From assembly GCA_013178155.1 (NCBI GenBank), contig JABLXH010000015.1, positions 1 to 64,000 of the forward strand: a stretch of DNA of 64,000 nt, in the 5' to 3' direction. The stretch is from Armatimonadota bacterium (GTDB taxonomy: Bacteria > Armatimonadota > Zipacnadia > Zipacnadales > UBA11051). Under the pieces are notes generated by a model, which worked only from the letters and a program-made list of their open reading frames with translations, did not search any database and was not told the origin of the DNA. Numbering within the stretch: position 1 is the stretch's first letter; each line of letters opens with the position of its first letter. The position numbers and the translations under genes are program-made. Below are positions 8,919 through 18,995 of the stretch, one piece after another.

Positions 8919-10034
8919 CTACCACGTCCATTGCGGGCTGGCATAGGCCACAACCACGCGGATGGGGGGACCGACGCGGTTGCAGACGTTGACCCCATGG
9001 GCCTCCAGCACGTTCAGGCCCTCCAGCATCGGCCAGGTGAAGCCCGCTTCGGTGCGCTGCCACGGGCCCCCATCCAGTCGGTATTCAACATGACTGAAAA
9101 AGGGCATGCAGTGCTCGAAGGCCACTTCCAGTCGTGCCCCATGGTCGTCCCATGATGGGCGCATCGTCGGACGAATAAGGTTGACGGTGGGGTAGAGGTC
9201 GGCCTGGTGGGAGCTCAACCTCTGCGCCGCCGTCGGCTGGAAGTGCGCGATGAAGCTGGGAGGGCAACGCTGATCGAGCCACGTCCAGCCGTTGATGCTC
9301 AGACGGGCGTAGTAGTCCATGGCCTGGTGGCGGCCGAAACGGGTCAAGTTGCGGCCGATGCGCTCCTCGGTCCACGTCTGGTCGCCGGTGAAATCGCGCA
9401 GATTCTGGATGGTCTCGCCCCTGGGCAACACGAAGTGCGGCTCCTCCTGGACCACGTCCACCTCATCGGCGACCCCTGACATCCATGCCTCGTGGATCTC
9501 CAGGGCGCTCAGCGGCTCCCCTTCCCACTCGTAATGACAGTTGAGATCCGGGTCCAGAACGACCCACTTACCGAAGTCGTTGGACCAGGCCTCGGGCAGG
9601 GCGTGGCCGACATTCCAGAAGGTGTAGTCGCGGGGAAAGCCACTGTCGCGAAGCCCAATCCCGATGCGCCGTGCCGGCAGGCCCAGGGCGGTGCAGCACT
9701 CGGCGAACACCTGGCCGTAGAACCCGCAGGTGAAGGGCTCGCCATCGGCCGCCAGACGCAGGATGTCCAGGGCGTCCTTGACCTCGCCCCACCGCTTCCC
9801 CCAGCCATGATCCCAGCGCCCCCGCACCCAGCGTTTGAGCGCCAGGAGCTGTTCCCATTCGCTGTCATAGTCCGCTACCACGCTGTCGAGATGGAACTCC
9901 TGGCGCAGGGTGGTCAGCCGCTCGCTCAGGGGATCGCCGTAGTCCTCAGGGCTGAAGCGGCCCTCGAAGTCGCGGACATGGTACTCGACAACGCAAAACT
10001 CGCCCGGCGTGCGGCGGATGGTGTCCAGGTCCAT
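8919..10034 (-). CDS. Transglutaminase-like superfamily protein
   Basis: CGFYGQVFAECCTALGLPARRIGIG ... FWNVGHALPEAWSNDFGKWVVLDPDLN: Cys, His and Asp contexts. Confidence 0.75.
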   Translation of the reverse strand: MDLDTIRRTPGEFCVVEYHVRDFEGRFSPEDYGDPLSERLTTLRQEFHLDSVVADYDSEWEQLLALKRWVRGRWDHGWGKRWGEVKDALDILRLAADGEPFTCGFYGQVFAECCTALGLPARRIGIGLRDSGFPRDYTFWNVGHALPEAWSNDFGKWVVLDPDLNCHYEWEGEPLSALEIHEAWMSGVADEVDVVQEEPHFVLPRGETIQNLRDFTGDQTWTEERIGRNLTRFGRHQAMDYYARLSINGWTWLDQRCPPSFIAHFQPTAAQRLSSHQADLYPTVNLIRPTMRPSWDDHGARLEVAFEHCMPFFSHVEYRLDGGPWQRTEAGFTWPMLEGLNVLEAHGVNVCNRVGPPIRVVVAYASPQWTW

Positions 10035-10039
10035 GGAGT

Positions 10040-11806
10040 TCAGTCCTTCGGTCTGCCAGAGTACGAGACGGTTAAGGAAAGCGGCTCACCAGCGGACACG
10101 TCAACGGTCAGCGCAGTCCAGCCGCCGTCCTCGTATGACACCGACGCCATCGCTACGGTCTTGCCGCCTGCGGTTGCGGCCTGCGGGGGACGGCCGCAGC
10201 AGGGGGGGAGCAGCACGGTCAGTCCCGTGAGGTCGTCGGGCGCGGTGAGGCTGAAGGTCAGCGTTTCGGTCTCCGCCTCCCAGGCATAGTCACTGATCTG
10301 TGTCGCCGCCCGGCTCTCGGTGAACTGGAGCCATTCGCGGGCACTGACGCTGGTGAGACCCAGGTCCCGGGCATGGGCCAGGACGCCCCGGAACCAGTCC
10401 AGGCAGGGCACCGCGCCGCGGCCGGCCAGGTTGATGGGGTGGAAGTACGGATGGAAAACGCCGTGGTACTTGCCGGCCAGGTCGTCCATGAGGCGGCGCG
10501 ACAGCGCCAGGGCCTGCTCCTGGGTCTGCACGGGCAGCAGCACCTTGGGCGTGCCCGCGCCGTCCTCCATCTGCACCGTGCTTTGCTCGTAGCAGTCCAG
10601 TGGCAGGCCCTGGCGGTCGAAGAAGCGAGCCGGCAGGGCGCTGCCGTTGAGGTAACCGCTCTGGTACCGGTAGCCGTTGCAGAAGTTGGTGTCCAGTCGC
10701 AGACCGAGGCCGCTCAGGACGCGGGGGCTCTCGTCCCAACCGGGGAAGATGATGCAGTGGGTGCGCAGAGCGACCGGCGCGAAGCCGAACTTCCGACGGA
10801 AGCGCCCGGTGACGGCACCTACCTCTGCCGCCCACGCTTCCGGCGTGGGTTGAGAGCCCGTCCACGGGTGGGGTCCGAAGTCATGTCCACGGGCTCGCAG
10901 GGCCGCGATGGCCGACGGGTCGAAGGCCTCGATCTCGGCTGTCATCATGTAGAGCGTGTACCTGGCTCCGAACTCCTCGACCGTGCTGATGACCAGCTCC
11001 AGGTCTTCCCAGGTCATGGCGTCGCCGTCACCATCCAGGAAGAGGAGGGCCGGGGCAGCATGGGGGAAGTGCCATAGCCGGGGCAGCGGCGGGCCGTCGG
11101 CGGTCAGGCCGCGGATGACGCGCACCAGCAGGTCACGATGCACATCGGCCTGCGGCACATGGCGCAGGGAGAAGCAGCGCTGGCCCTCGAAGAGGTCGTC
11201 CGCGCAGAACTTGCCATCACGGTTGGCGTCCGGGTCCGTACGATTGGTGGCGAGTTCCGGACGCCCTTGCTGCAGGCGCACCAGCACATCAGCCAGATCA
11301 TAGGTGAAGACCGCCGCGTTGCCATTCACGGCCACGGCCGGATAAGCGCTGCGCTCGCCCGCTTGCCCGGCGGTCCAGGCGAGCACCTGTGCCGTCTGAT
11401 TCGCCCAGACGTGGTTGTGACCGGGGCATTGCAGGTCGAGCCAGGGAAAGTCGGTCGTCCAGGGATGGCCCGGCTCCACGGCGATGAAGGCATCGCGGGC
11501 CACGGCGTAGTTGCCTTGCAGGCGCTGCATCCCCAGCAGTGGACCCCAGTCACCAGGTGGCTGGAAGACGACGAGCTTGCCACCGCTGGCGAGGCAGTCG
11601 GCGGCACGCTGCGACGGTAGCCTCGCGGCCGCACCAGCGGAGACGATGGTCACGGCATAGGCCGCGAGTTCAGCATCCGCCACCCGGCTGTCGCAGTAGT
11701 GATGGCAATGATACCCCTCGGTAATCAGTGCTTCCCGTAAGGCCCGATCAAAGACGTGGGCCTCGTCAGGAGCAGTCAGCAGCAGGACCGGCGAGGCAAC
11801 TGACAT
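10040..11806 (-). CDS. Polysaccharide deacetylase-like domain with N-terminal amidotransferase/ThuA-like region
   Basis: N-term VLLLTAPDEAHVFDRALREALITEGYH...GGKLVVFQPPGDWGPLLG; later ALLFLDGDGDAMTWEDLELVISTVEEFGARYTLYMMTAEIE...GHDFGPHPW. Confidence 0.5.
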   Translation of the reverse strand: MSVASPVLLLTAPDEAHVFDRALREALITEGYHCHHYCDSRVADAELAAYAVTIVSAGAAARLPSQRAADCLASGGKLVVFQPPGDWGPLLGMQRLQGNYAVARDAFIAVEPGHPWTTDFPWLDLQCPGHNHVWANQTAQVLAWTAGQAGERSAYPAVAVNGNAAVFTYDLADVLVRLQQGRPELATNRTDPDANRDGKFCADDLFEGQRCFSLRHVPQADVHRDLLVRVIRGLTADGPPLPRLWHFPHAAPALLFLDGDGDAMTWEDLELVISTVEEFGARYTLYMMTAEIEAFDPSAIAALRARGHDFGPHPWTGSQPTPEAWAAEVGAVTGRFRRKFGFAPVALRTHCIIFPGWDESPRVLSGLGLRLDTNFCNGYRYQSGYLNGSALPARFFDRQGLPLDCYEQSTVQMEDGAGTPKVLLPVQTQEQALALSRRLMDDLAGKYHGVFHPYFHPINLAGRGAVPCLDWFRGVLAHARDLGLTSVSAREWLQFTESRAATQISDYAWEAETETLTFSLTAPDDLTGLTVLLPPCCGRPPQAATAGGKTVAMASVSYEDGGWTALTVDVSAGEPLSLTVSYSGRPKD

Positions 11807-11808
11807 GC

Positions 11809-12972
11809 CTAACCTCTGATCAGCGCGACGCCCTCGCGCACCGCGCCAGTGATGTACTCCAGATCGTCGTCAGTCATCAGCGGATGGATGCTCAGGCAAA
11901 ACAGACGCTCGCCCGTGAGTTCGCTGACGGGGATGGAAGCGGGGTCAAAGCCTAGGGTGGCCAGGTAGGCGTTGTGCTTGTACGTCGGGTTGTTCATGAC
12001 CACCGTGCCCACGCCGCGCTCGTTTTGCAGCCAGTCCATCAACTGCTGCCGCTTGCCGGTGGCCCAGTCCTCGGGCACCATGATGGTGTAGCCGTAGTAG
12101 ACGTGATAGTAGCCTCCGGGCTCCGAGGGAAGGGTAAGCTCCGGGATGTCGGAGAGGAGTTCCGTCATCTTGTGGGCGCGGTCGCGGCGACGAGCGTTCA
12201 TCTCATCCAGCCGGCGGAGCTGGATCAGACCCACCGCGCCCTGCAGGCGAATCATACGGTAGTTAGTGCCCCATAGCGCTTCCCCGGCCCCGAAGGAGCG
12301 ATAGGCCCGGCAACGGCGAGCCACCTCATCGTCATCGGTGGTTACCATGCCCCCCTCGCCCAGTGTGGTCATGTTCTTGCTGGTCTGAAAGGAGAAGATA
12401 TTCATCCAGCCTGCCTTGCCCACTTTGGTGCCCTTGTAGCCGCCGCCACAGGCCCGAGCGGCGTCACCGATGACCTTGGCCGGACCGTGTCGCGGGTTGG
12501 GGTGAGCCTCGGCCACCGCCTGTAGAGCGTCCATGTCGGCGGACAAACCGTTGTTATGCACCGCCAGGATGGCCCGGGTGCGGTCGGTCATGCGCTTCTC
12601 GACATCTGCCGGGTCAATGTTCATGGTTGCCGGGTCTATCTCCGCCATGACCAGCTTGGCGCCCTGGCCGAGGATCGCCAGGTGGGTTGCCGCGTAAGTG
12701 ATGGCCGGGCTAATGACCTCATCGCCGGGCTCCAGGTCCAGACACATCATGGAGGCATCCAGGCCGGTGCCGCAGGAGTTGAAGGCGATGGCGTGCTTGA
12801 CACCACAGTAAGCCGCAAAGGCCTCCTCGAACTGGCCAATCTCCGGTCCACCAAAGCCCTTGCGCCAGTCCATGGAATCGCGCATGCAGGCGACAACGGC
12901 CTCGATCTCCTCCTCGGTGTACCAGCCGCCCAGCGGGGGCAGGCTGGGATAGTTGCGATCTGCAGTGGACAT
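11809..12972 (-). CDS. DegT/DnrJ/EryC1/StrS-family PLP aminotransferase
   Basis: DAARACGGGYKGTKVGKAGWMNIFSFQTSKNMTTLGEGGMVTTDDDE, intact Schiff-base Lys. Confidence 0.9.
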   Translation of the reverse strand: MSTADRNYPSLPPLGGWYTEEEIEAVVACMRDSMDWRKGFGGPEIGQFEEAFAAYCGVKHAIAFNSCGTGLDASMMCLDLEPGDEVISPAITYAATHLAILGQGAKLVMAEIDPATMNIDPADVEKRMTDRTRAILAVHNNGLSADMDALQAVAEAHPNPRHGPAKVIGDAARACGGGYKGTKVGKAGWMNIFSFQTSKNMTTLGEGGMVTTDDDEVARRCRAYRSFGAGEALWGTNYRMIRLQGAVGLIQLRRLDEMNARRRDRAHKMTELLSDIPELTLPSEPGGYYHVYYGYTIMVPEDWATGKRQQLMDWLQNERGVGTVVMNNPTYKHNAYLATLGFDPASIPVSELTGERLFCLSIHPLMTDDDLEYITGAVREGVALIRG

Positions 12973-13089
12973 GGTTACCCTCCTGTCGGGCGTGCGTGCG
13001 AGACTATACGCCGGTCTGTACCGCGCCGGTGGGTCGCTGTGGTTGGGAAAGGCACGGCGGCGGGTTCCAGGCCCCTGCTTTAGAGGGCA

Positions 13090-13965
13090 TCACGGCTCCA
13101 CGGCCGTTCGCACCTCGGCCAACGTGGCCGGCACCAGCTCCAGCCCAAGCTCGCTCGCCGTGGCCTCAATGGCGTCGGCGATGAGCTCCAGGTTCTGGCG
13201 AAACCGATCGGCCGGATCGTCATAGCGCCGCGTGTCATGGGTCATGACTACCACGGACTTCAGCCACCAGTCGTGCTCCACCTGCCAGCGCACGTAGTCA
13301 TGGATGAGCTCGGGCCCCCAGTCCGCGATGCCGCCAAGCTCCAGGCGCAGGTGCCGCGGGTCACAGGGGGCCTCGCGGTGCGGGCCGACCTCGCCAAGAG
13401 CGGCAGCCGTGGGCATATCCAGGAAGCGCTGGTCCGGCCGGCCCTGGCGCCAGTGTGCGAAAGGCACCTCATTGGCCCACACGGCGCCGACTGACGGGGA
13501 GTTGCGACCTGGGAGCATGACGCTCCCCTGCGTGAAGCCCAGGTCCAGCAGGATGGGGAAGGTCTCCCACGTCGCAGAGAAGCAGCCCGAGCGGTAGCTG
13601 GTGGGGACCTGGCCCGTCACCGCCGCAACCCGCTCCTGGCCCTGGGCGAGCAGTTCGCGCTGCGTCGCTGCCGGCAACTGCCCCAGGTGACGGTCATAGC
13701 CTAGATCGGTAGTCTGCGGGTGCATGTGCAGACCCAGGTCCGCCCCGGCGGCGCCCAACTCGCGCACCACTTCGGGCAGCCCCTCCGCCAGGCGCGGAAT
13801 CAGGAACAGGGTGGCCCGGTGCCTTCGGGCTCCCAGGGCCTGGACATAGCCGCGCATGGAACGTTCGGCCATCGCCCAGCTCTCGGCCCCACCACTGACG
13901 GGCGACTCCTCCTGCACGGTCTCGCAGTCCATGGTCCAGGTCACGAAGAGGCGGTTGTCCGTCAT
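13090..13965 (-). CDS. Polysaccharide deacetylase family protein
   Basis: TWTMDCE; GADLGLHMHPQTTD; SYRSGCFSATWETFPILLDLGF. Start MTDNRLF at 13965. Confidence 0.7.
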   Translation of the reverse strand: MTDNRLFVTWTMDCETVQEESPVSGGAESWAMAERSMRGYVQALGARRHRATLFLIPRLAEGLPEVVRELGAAGADLGLHMHPQTTDLGYDRHLGQLPAATQRELLAQGQERVAAVTGQVPTSYRSGCFSATWETFPILLDLGFTQGSVMLPGRNSPSVGAVWANEVPFAHWRQGRPDQRFLDMPTAAALGEVGPHREAPCDPRHLRLELGGIADWGPELIHDYVRWQVEHDWWLKSVVVMTHDTRRYDDPADRFRQNLELIADAIEATASELGLELVPATLAEVRTAVEP

Positions 13966-14086
13966 GGGCCTTTCCCCGTCAGGTATTGCCACCACCCCGG
14001 CAGCCGAGGGTTCGGCAGCGGTCAGGCGGGCACCTGCCGCCCAATGCCAACGAGGAGTCGCTGACTGGCGAGGGAATAGAGCTGAC

Positions 14087-14689
14087 ATGGCCTTCCTCGA
14101 GCTTGCCCGCAAGCGCCGCAGTGTCCGTCACTACCGCCCCGACCCCGTACCGCCGGAGCTCATTGAGCAGGTGCTCGAGGCTGGCCGCTGGGCCCCCAGC
14201 GCCTGTAACAGCCAGCCCTGGGAGTTCATTGTCGTCACGGACCCGCAGGTGCGCGAGGCCATCTACCAACTGGCCAACGTGGTGGGACTGAAGTGGCCCC
14301 ACCTGCGCTCAGCCCCGGTGACTATCGTCGTCTGCGCCCGGCGCCTGACGCCCTACTCCCGCGACGACGCCATCTTCGCCGCCCAGAACATGTTGCTGTG
14401 CGCCACCGACCTGGGCCTGGGGACCTGCTGGATCGGGGGCTTTAATGAAAGCAAGATGAAGCGCCTGCTGTCGGTGCCAGAGAGTTACCTGCTGCCAGGG
14501 ATGTTCACCCTGGGCTATCCTGCCACTGAGCCGGCGCCACCGCCCCGCCGCGAACTGACAGAGATGACTCACACTGAGACCTACCAGCGGCGGGGTCTGG
14601 ACTTGACCAGGCCGCGGTTCGTCTGGTCGGTTCTCAAGAAGCTCTTCCGACTGCAAGTCCGCAAGCCCCGCCCACCGACATCCCCGTGA
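14087..14689 (+). CDS. Nitroreductase family protein
   Basis: ARKRRSVRHYRPDPVPPELIEQVLEAGRWAPSACNSQPWEFIVV; AAQNMLLCATDLGLGTCWIGGF. Confidence 0.9.
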   Translation: MAFLELARKRRSVRHYRPDPVPPELIEQVLEAGRWAPSACNSQPWEFIVVTDPQVREAIYQLANVVGLKWPHLRSAPVTIVVCARRLTPYSRDDAIFAAQNMLLCATDLGLGTCWIGGFNESKMKRLLSVPESYLLPGMFTLGYPATEPAPPPRRELTEMTHTETYQRRGLDLTRPRFVWSVLKKLFRLQVRKPRPPTSP

Positions 14690-14690
14690 T

Positions 14691-17441
14691 TCAGGGCAGC
14701 AAAGTTCCCTCCACCAGTGCCCCCAGAGCCTCGGCTGACAGCGGAGCCACATTGGCGCCTTCGGCCGACAGCAGATAGTCGCAAAACTGTCGCAGCAAGT
14801 AGCGGGCCTCCGGCCAGGACTGGTTCAGGTCCAGCGCCGAGATCAGGAGCCGCCCCTCGCCCACCGAGCCCTCGTAGAGGTAACCCAGCGAGCGTCCAAC
14901 CGGGTAGGAGTGCAGGACACGGATGATGGGTTCTACGGCCGTCAGACCCAGGGGCTCCAGGTCCAGGGGCGGCGCCTGTGCCATCAGGCGGAAGAACTGC
15001 AAGTCTGCCCACCCTTCGTGAGGGAAGTCGCCGAGGGCGCGGTGGTCGGCGATGATTGTGCCGTCATGTCCGTCCTCGTAGGGAGGATAGTTGGCCGGGG
15101 GGGTGAAGTAATAGCGCCCGTCGGTGAGGCCGAGCTTGCCGTCGAAAGGCCTGAGCAGACCCTCGGAGGCTGCCAGCAGAACCCGTCCCCCCCGATGCAG
15201 ATGAGACATGAGTGCGTCGTCGAGGCACTCGGTAAGCACCACGACATCCAGCGGCAAGCTCTCCGACACCGCCTTTGAGACCTCGGTAAGGCTCGCAAGC
15301 CAGGTATGCTGCGGCTCGCCGTAACGGGTCGCCCCCAGCGGCCCGGCGTCGGACGGCAGGAGCCACAGCGCCCACTCATTGCGATAGATCCGCTCGCCCT
15401 CGGTGAGGGAGACGCTCAGCGAAGCCCTTGTTGGCTGCGAGACCGTGGGAACTGCAAGGCTAAGGCGGCCTGCGGCGCAGGTCAGGAAAGGCTCGTGCCC
15501 ATAGGTCAGTTCACCCTGGGCCAACACCTGGCCGGATGCCCGAAGCTCCCAGCGGAGACAGGGCTCTCGCAAGGGAGGGTGGCTGAAGTCGGAAACCCAG
15601 AAGTCAAGGCCCAGCTCGTCCCCTGGCATCAGCACGCGGTCTGCGAAGCCAAGACTGCTCAGAATGACTGTGTCGCCGTTCGTCTGCCGCCAGGTAGCCG
15701 CGTCCACCACCTTTGGTTCATAGAACTCATTGATGATCCCCTGTGGTGACGGATTGGTGTCCATGGCATTGAAGTGACAAATGCCGGCCAGACGCGGGTA
15801 GTCGCGGCGACAAGCCTCCATCTTGGCCTTGGCCTCGGCAAACTGCAGGTGCTGGCTGGTCTCAGCGGCCCGTGGCAGCAGGTGCGCCAGACCGTGTCGA
15901 GCTGCGGCGGCCCACGCAGTCTCAGCGCCGTAAGGTCTCACGGCCCCGTCATAGCGGGACATGAGCCGGACATCAGGGAGTGAACTCCACCAGCGGTACT
16001 CGTGCTGGATCAGCGGCTTCTCACACTCGGCTTCCACACTCGCCTCTGCATTGACGAAATCCTCGGGCAGGGAGTCGTTGTGCCCGCCATCCGTCCAGAT
16101 GATGAAGGCCGTGGGCTTCAGAGCCTTGGTGTCGTGGTAGCACTGCCAGGCGATGCGGGGGAAATGAGTGGAGGATCCCAGCTCGTTGCTCATGCAGTAG
16201 AGGTTCGCTGAGGGGTGATGGACATCACGCGCGACGACGAGGTTCCACTGCTCCCGCAGCAGGCGGCGATAGGCGGGCGTCGGGGGCGGCCAGGCATAGA
16301 CATGCCACTGGGTATGTCCGCCCCAGCCACCGAGCATGCCCATCTCGCTTTGCACCAACAGGCCCACCTCGTCGGCAACATCGTAGTACTCGGGGCCGTA
16401 GACGTAAGACTGGCAGCGGACATAGTTGTAGCCGTAGTCGCGCAGTGTCCGGAGCTTGCGCCGCCACCGGTCGCGATCGGTGTCGGGGCAGCCCGTCTCG
16501 GGGCAGGAGAGGAAATCGCCGGTGCCACGCATGTAGTAAGGGTCACCGTTAATGAGGAAGCGCTTATCCGCCGTTGCCAGCTGCACAAAGCCCACTCTCT
16601 CGACCATTGCGTCCTGCACCCGTTCGCGGGCCACGAGCGCCACCTCCAGCCGGTAGAGGTTGGGACAGTCCGGCGACCAGAGGTGAGGGCCCTGAACACG
16701 CAGCCGGACCTCGTTCTCGCCCGGCGCCACCGGAAACTCGTCGGCAACTACGACCGATCCCGGCTCCGGGCCCAGCGCCAGCCGCAGCCGCAAGGGGGCG
16801 TGTGCCGTTCCCTCGATGGTGGCTCTGACAGTGAGCTCGCCGGTCTTGGCGTCGGCGTGAGTCCAGAGGCGGGCGAGGGTTGCCGTGCCGGTGCCCCGCA
16901 GTTCGACCGGCCGGTAGAGCCCCGACCAGTTGCCCTGCCAGGAGTAAGCAAAGCCCAGTTCCCGGTTGGCCTCGTAGACCCGGACGACCACATCCGCGTC
17001 TCTGCCCGGCTGTACCAGGTCCGTCACCTCGAAAGAGAACGGCACGAAGGGCAGGTCATTGCCGCCTATGCGGTGACCATTGACCCAGACCTCTGCCGAC
17101 GGGTGGGCTCCCCCGAAGTTGAGCCAAAGGCGCTCACCGCACCAGTCAGACGGCGGCCGAACCGTCATGGCATACCAGCCGGTGCCGGTGTACGTGGCGC
17201 GAAAGGTGCGGGCCTCCAGGCGGAAGTCCCACACCATGTCTTTGCTCTCGTTGCCAAACCCCTGGCCCTGCCAGCAGCCGGGTACGGCAATCGGTTCGGC
17301 GATCATGTCCGGACACCGGTACCAGTGCTGAGCCAGGCCGACCTCGTCCGGGTCCAGGCGGAAGCGCCAGTTTGAGTCCAGGGGGCACCGGGTCTCGGAG
17401 TCATGCGCTAACACCGGGTTCACGCGGGCAGGACGGATCAA
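14691..17441 (-). CDS. Glycoside hydrolase family 2
   Basis: WRFRLDPDEVGL, IAVPGCWQGQG, WVNGHRIGGNDLPFVPFSFEVTDLV, YCMSNELGS, PLIQHEYRWW. Confidence 0.85.
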   Translation of the reverse strand: MIRPARVNPVLAHDSETRCPLDSNWRFRLDPDEVGLAQHWYRCPDMIAEPIAVPGCWQGQGFGNESKDMVWDFRLEARTFRATYTGTGWYAMTVRPPSDWCGERLWLNFGGAHPSAEVWVNGHRIGGNDLPFVPFSFEVTDLVQPGRDADVVVRVYEANRELGFAYSWQGNWSGLYRPVELRGTGTATLARLWTHADAKTGELTVRATIEGTAHAPLRLRLALGPEPGSVVVADEFPVAPGENEVRLRVQGPHLWSPDCPNLYRLEVALVARERVQDAMVERVGFVQLATADKRFLINGDPYYMRGTGDFLSCPETGCPDTDRDRWRRKLRTLRDYGYNYVRCQSYVYGPEYYDVADEVGLLVQSEMGMLGGWGGHTQWHVYAWPPPTPAYRRLLREQWNLVVARDVHHPSANLYCMSNELGSSTHFPRIAWQCYHDTKALKPTAFIIWTDGGHNDSLPEDFVNAEASVEAECEKPLIQHEYRWWSSLPDVRLMSRYDGAVRPYGAETAWAAAARHGLAHLLPRAAETSQHLQFAEAKAKMEACRRDYPRLAGICHFNAMDTNPSPQGIINEFYEPKVVDAATWRQTNGDTVILSSLGFADRVLMPGDELGLDFWVSDFSHPPLREPCLRWELRASGQVLAQGELTYGHEPFLTCAAGRLSLAVPTVSQPTRASLSVSLTEGERIYRNEWALWLLPSDAGPLGATRYGEPQHTWLASLTEVSKAVSESLPLDVVVLTECLDDALMSHLHRGGRVLLAASEGLLRPFDGKLGLTDGRYYFTPPANYPPYEDGHDGTIIADHRALGDFPHEGWADLQFFRLMAQAPPLDLEPLGLTAVEPIIRVLHSYPVGRSLGYLYEGSVGEGRLLISALDLNQSWPEARYLLRQFCDYLLSAEGANVAPLSAEALGALVEGTLLP

Positions 17442-17591
17442 TGCTGCTCACTTCTTTCGCTTTGCAGTATGGGGCGCCAATGCCTTCTTCCACAGGTTCC
17501 CGATACCTCTCGGTCCATCTGGTTGGAGGTCTGAAGCTGGCGTTCCCCGAATGTCCCGGCGCATCCATCCCCATAGCCACGAGGTCTGAAC

Positions 17592-18995
17592 ATGACGCGA
17601 CGCTTGGCGTTTGGGCTGTTGCTTCTACTCCTTCTCGTCTCCATCGCGGGAAGCCAGGACACCGCGGTTTCCTGGCCCATTGCCCCCAGCGTGTCCTATA
17701 CGCAGGAGCGGCTGGCGGAGGGGCCGTGGGAGGTGCGCGTGGTGCGTGTGGCCCGCGGACAACCGCTGGTCCGGCTGGACATGGCCCTGGGCCAGGGGCA
17801 ACTGCGCGGGGTCGAACCGTTGTCTCGCCTGGTGGCTCGCGAGACCACTGAAAGCGACTACGTGATCGCCGGGTTCAACGGGGATTTCTTCGTCATGGCC
17901 GGGAACCCCAACGCCGGGCTGTGCAGTGGGCTCTGCATCCGGGGCAACGAACTGATAATGACCGCCCGCGGTAACCCCGCCTTCGCGGTCATGGCCGACG
18001 GCACCCCACAGATCGGGGTGTTTGACACGACCGGCACCGTGCGGACGCCGACCGGTGAACTGCCGATCGGTGGTCTCAACCAGCCGCCGGTCGAGGGCGG
18101 GATCACCGTCTACACTGCCATCCATGGCTGGCCGCAAACCGAGGGGGGCGTCGTAGTCGCGGCGACGGGCCTGCCGCTGACACCCAGCGGCACATGGGAA
18201 GGGCACGTGACCGGGGTTGTCCCCAACGGTACGGAACGGACGGTCGGTGCCGGCGAAGTGTTCCTGCGGGGAGCCGGGGTGAATGAACTCAAGGTCGGCG
18301 ATGCCGTGACCCTCGAACTGCGGACGCCCGGTCTGCCGGGCCCGGTCGCCATGGCTGTAGGGGGCAACCGGGTGCTCATGCGCGACGGTCAGGTGCTGAC
18401 CAGTCCGGCCGACGAAGACCCGCGCCACCCGCGCACCCTGGTGGGCTACAACGGGAAAGAGATTATCCTGGTGACCGTGGATGGCCGCCAGCCCGGGTGG
18501 AGCGTGGGTATGCGGTACCACGAGCTGGCTCTGCTCATGCAACGCCTGGGTTGCACCGATGCCCTCAACCTGGATGGTGGGGGGTCAACTACCGCCTGGG
18601 TGCGCGGGGAAGTGCGTAACCGCCCCTCGGGCGGCATCGAGCGCTGGATCGCCAACGCGGTGTTGGTCCGCTGCAGTGCTCCCCGGGGGCCGCTGGCCCG
18701 GTGGATCATCCGTCCCGAACGTCTCGACGGCCCGTCTCCCCTGCGGGAGCCGCTGACCATCATCGCCACCGACCGCTGGTACAACCCGGTGCCGCTGGAC
18801 CTGTCCGGTCTGCAGGTCCGGGCCGAAAGACGCAGCGGCTGGGGTCTGGTCACCGCGAGGATTGCTGACGGAGTGTTGCGAGTGTCCGGCGGACCGGGGG
18901 AGGCAGTGCTGCATCTGAGCCTCCCAGGCGGTCGTGAGATCGGGGCCATACCGGTGCGGCTGCGACCTGCGCCTGGGGGGCCGAGGCATGAGTGA
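17592..18995 (+). CDS. Secreted phosphodiester glycosidase (NAGPA/DUF2233-type)
   Basis: Signal peptide; VIAGFNGDFF; DALNLDGGGSTTAWVRGEVRNRPSGG. Confidence 0.85.
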   Translation: MTRRLAFGLLLLLLLVSIAGSQDTAVSWPIAPSVSYTQERLAEGPWEVRVVRVARGQPLVRLDMALGQGQLRGVEPLSRLVARETTESDYVIAGFNGDFFVMAGNPNAGLCSGLCIRGNELIMTARGNPAFAVMADGTPQIGVFDTTGTVRTPTGELPIGGLNQPPVEGGITVYTAIHGWPQTEGGVVVAATGLPLTPSGTWEGHVTGVVPNGTERTVGAGEVFLRGAGVNELKVGDAVTLELRTPGLPGPVAMAVGGNRVLMRDGQVLTSPADEDPRHPRTLVGYNGKEIILVTVDGRQPGWSVGMRYHELALLMQRLGCTDALNLDGGGSTTAWVRGEVRNRPSGGIERWIANAVLVRCSAPRGPLARWIIRPERLDGPSPLREPLTIIATDRWYNPVPLDLSGLQVRAERRSGWGLVTARIADGVLRVSGGPGEAVLHLSLPGGREIGAIPVRLRPAPGGPRHE

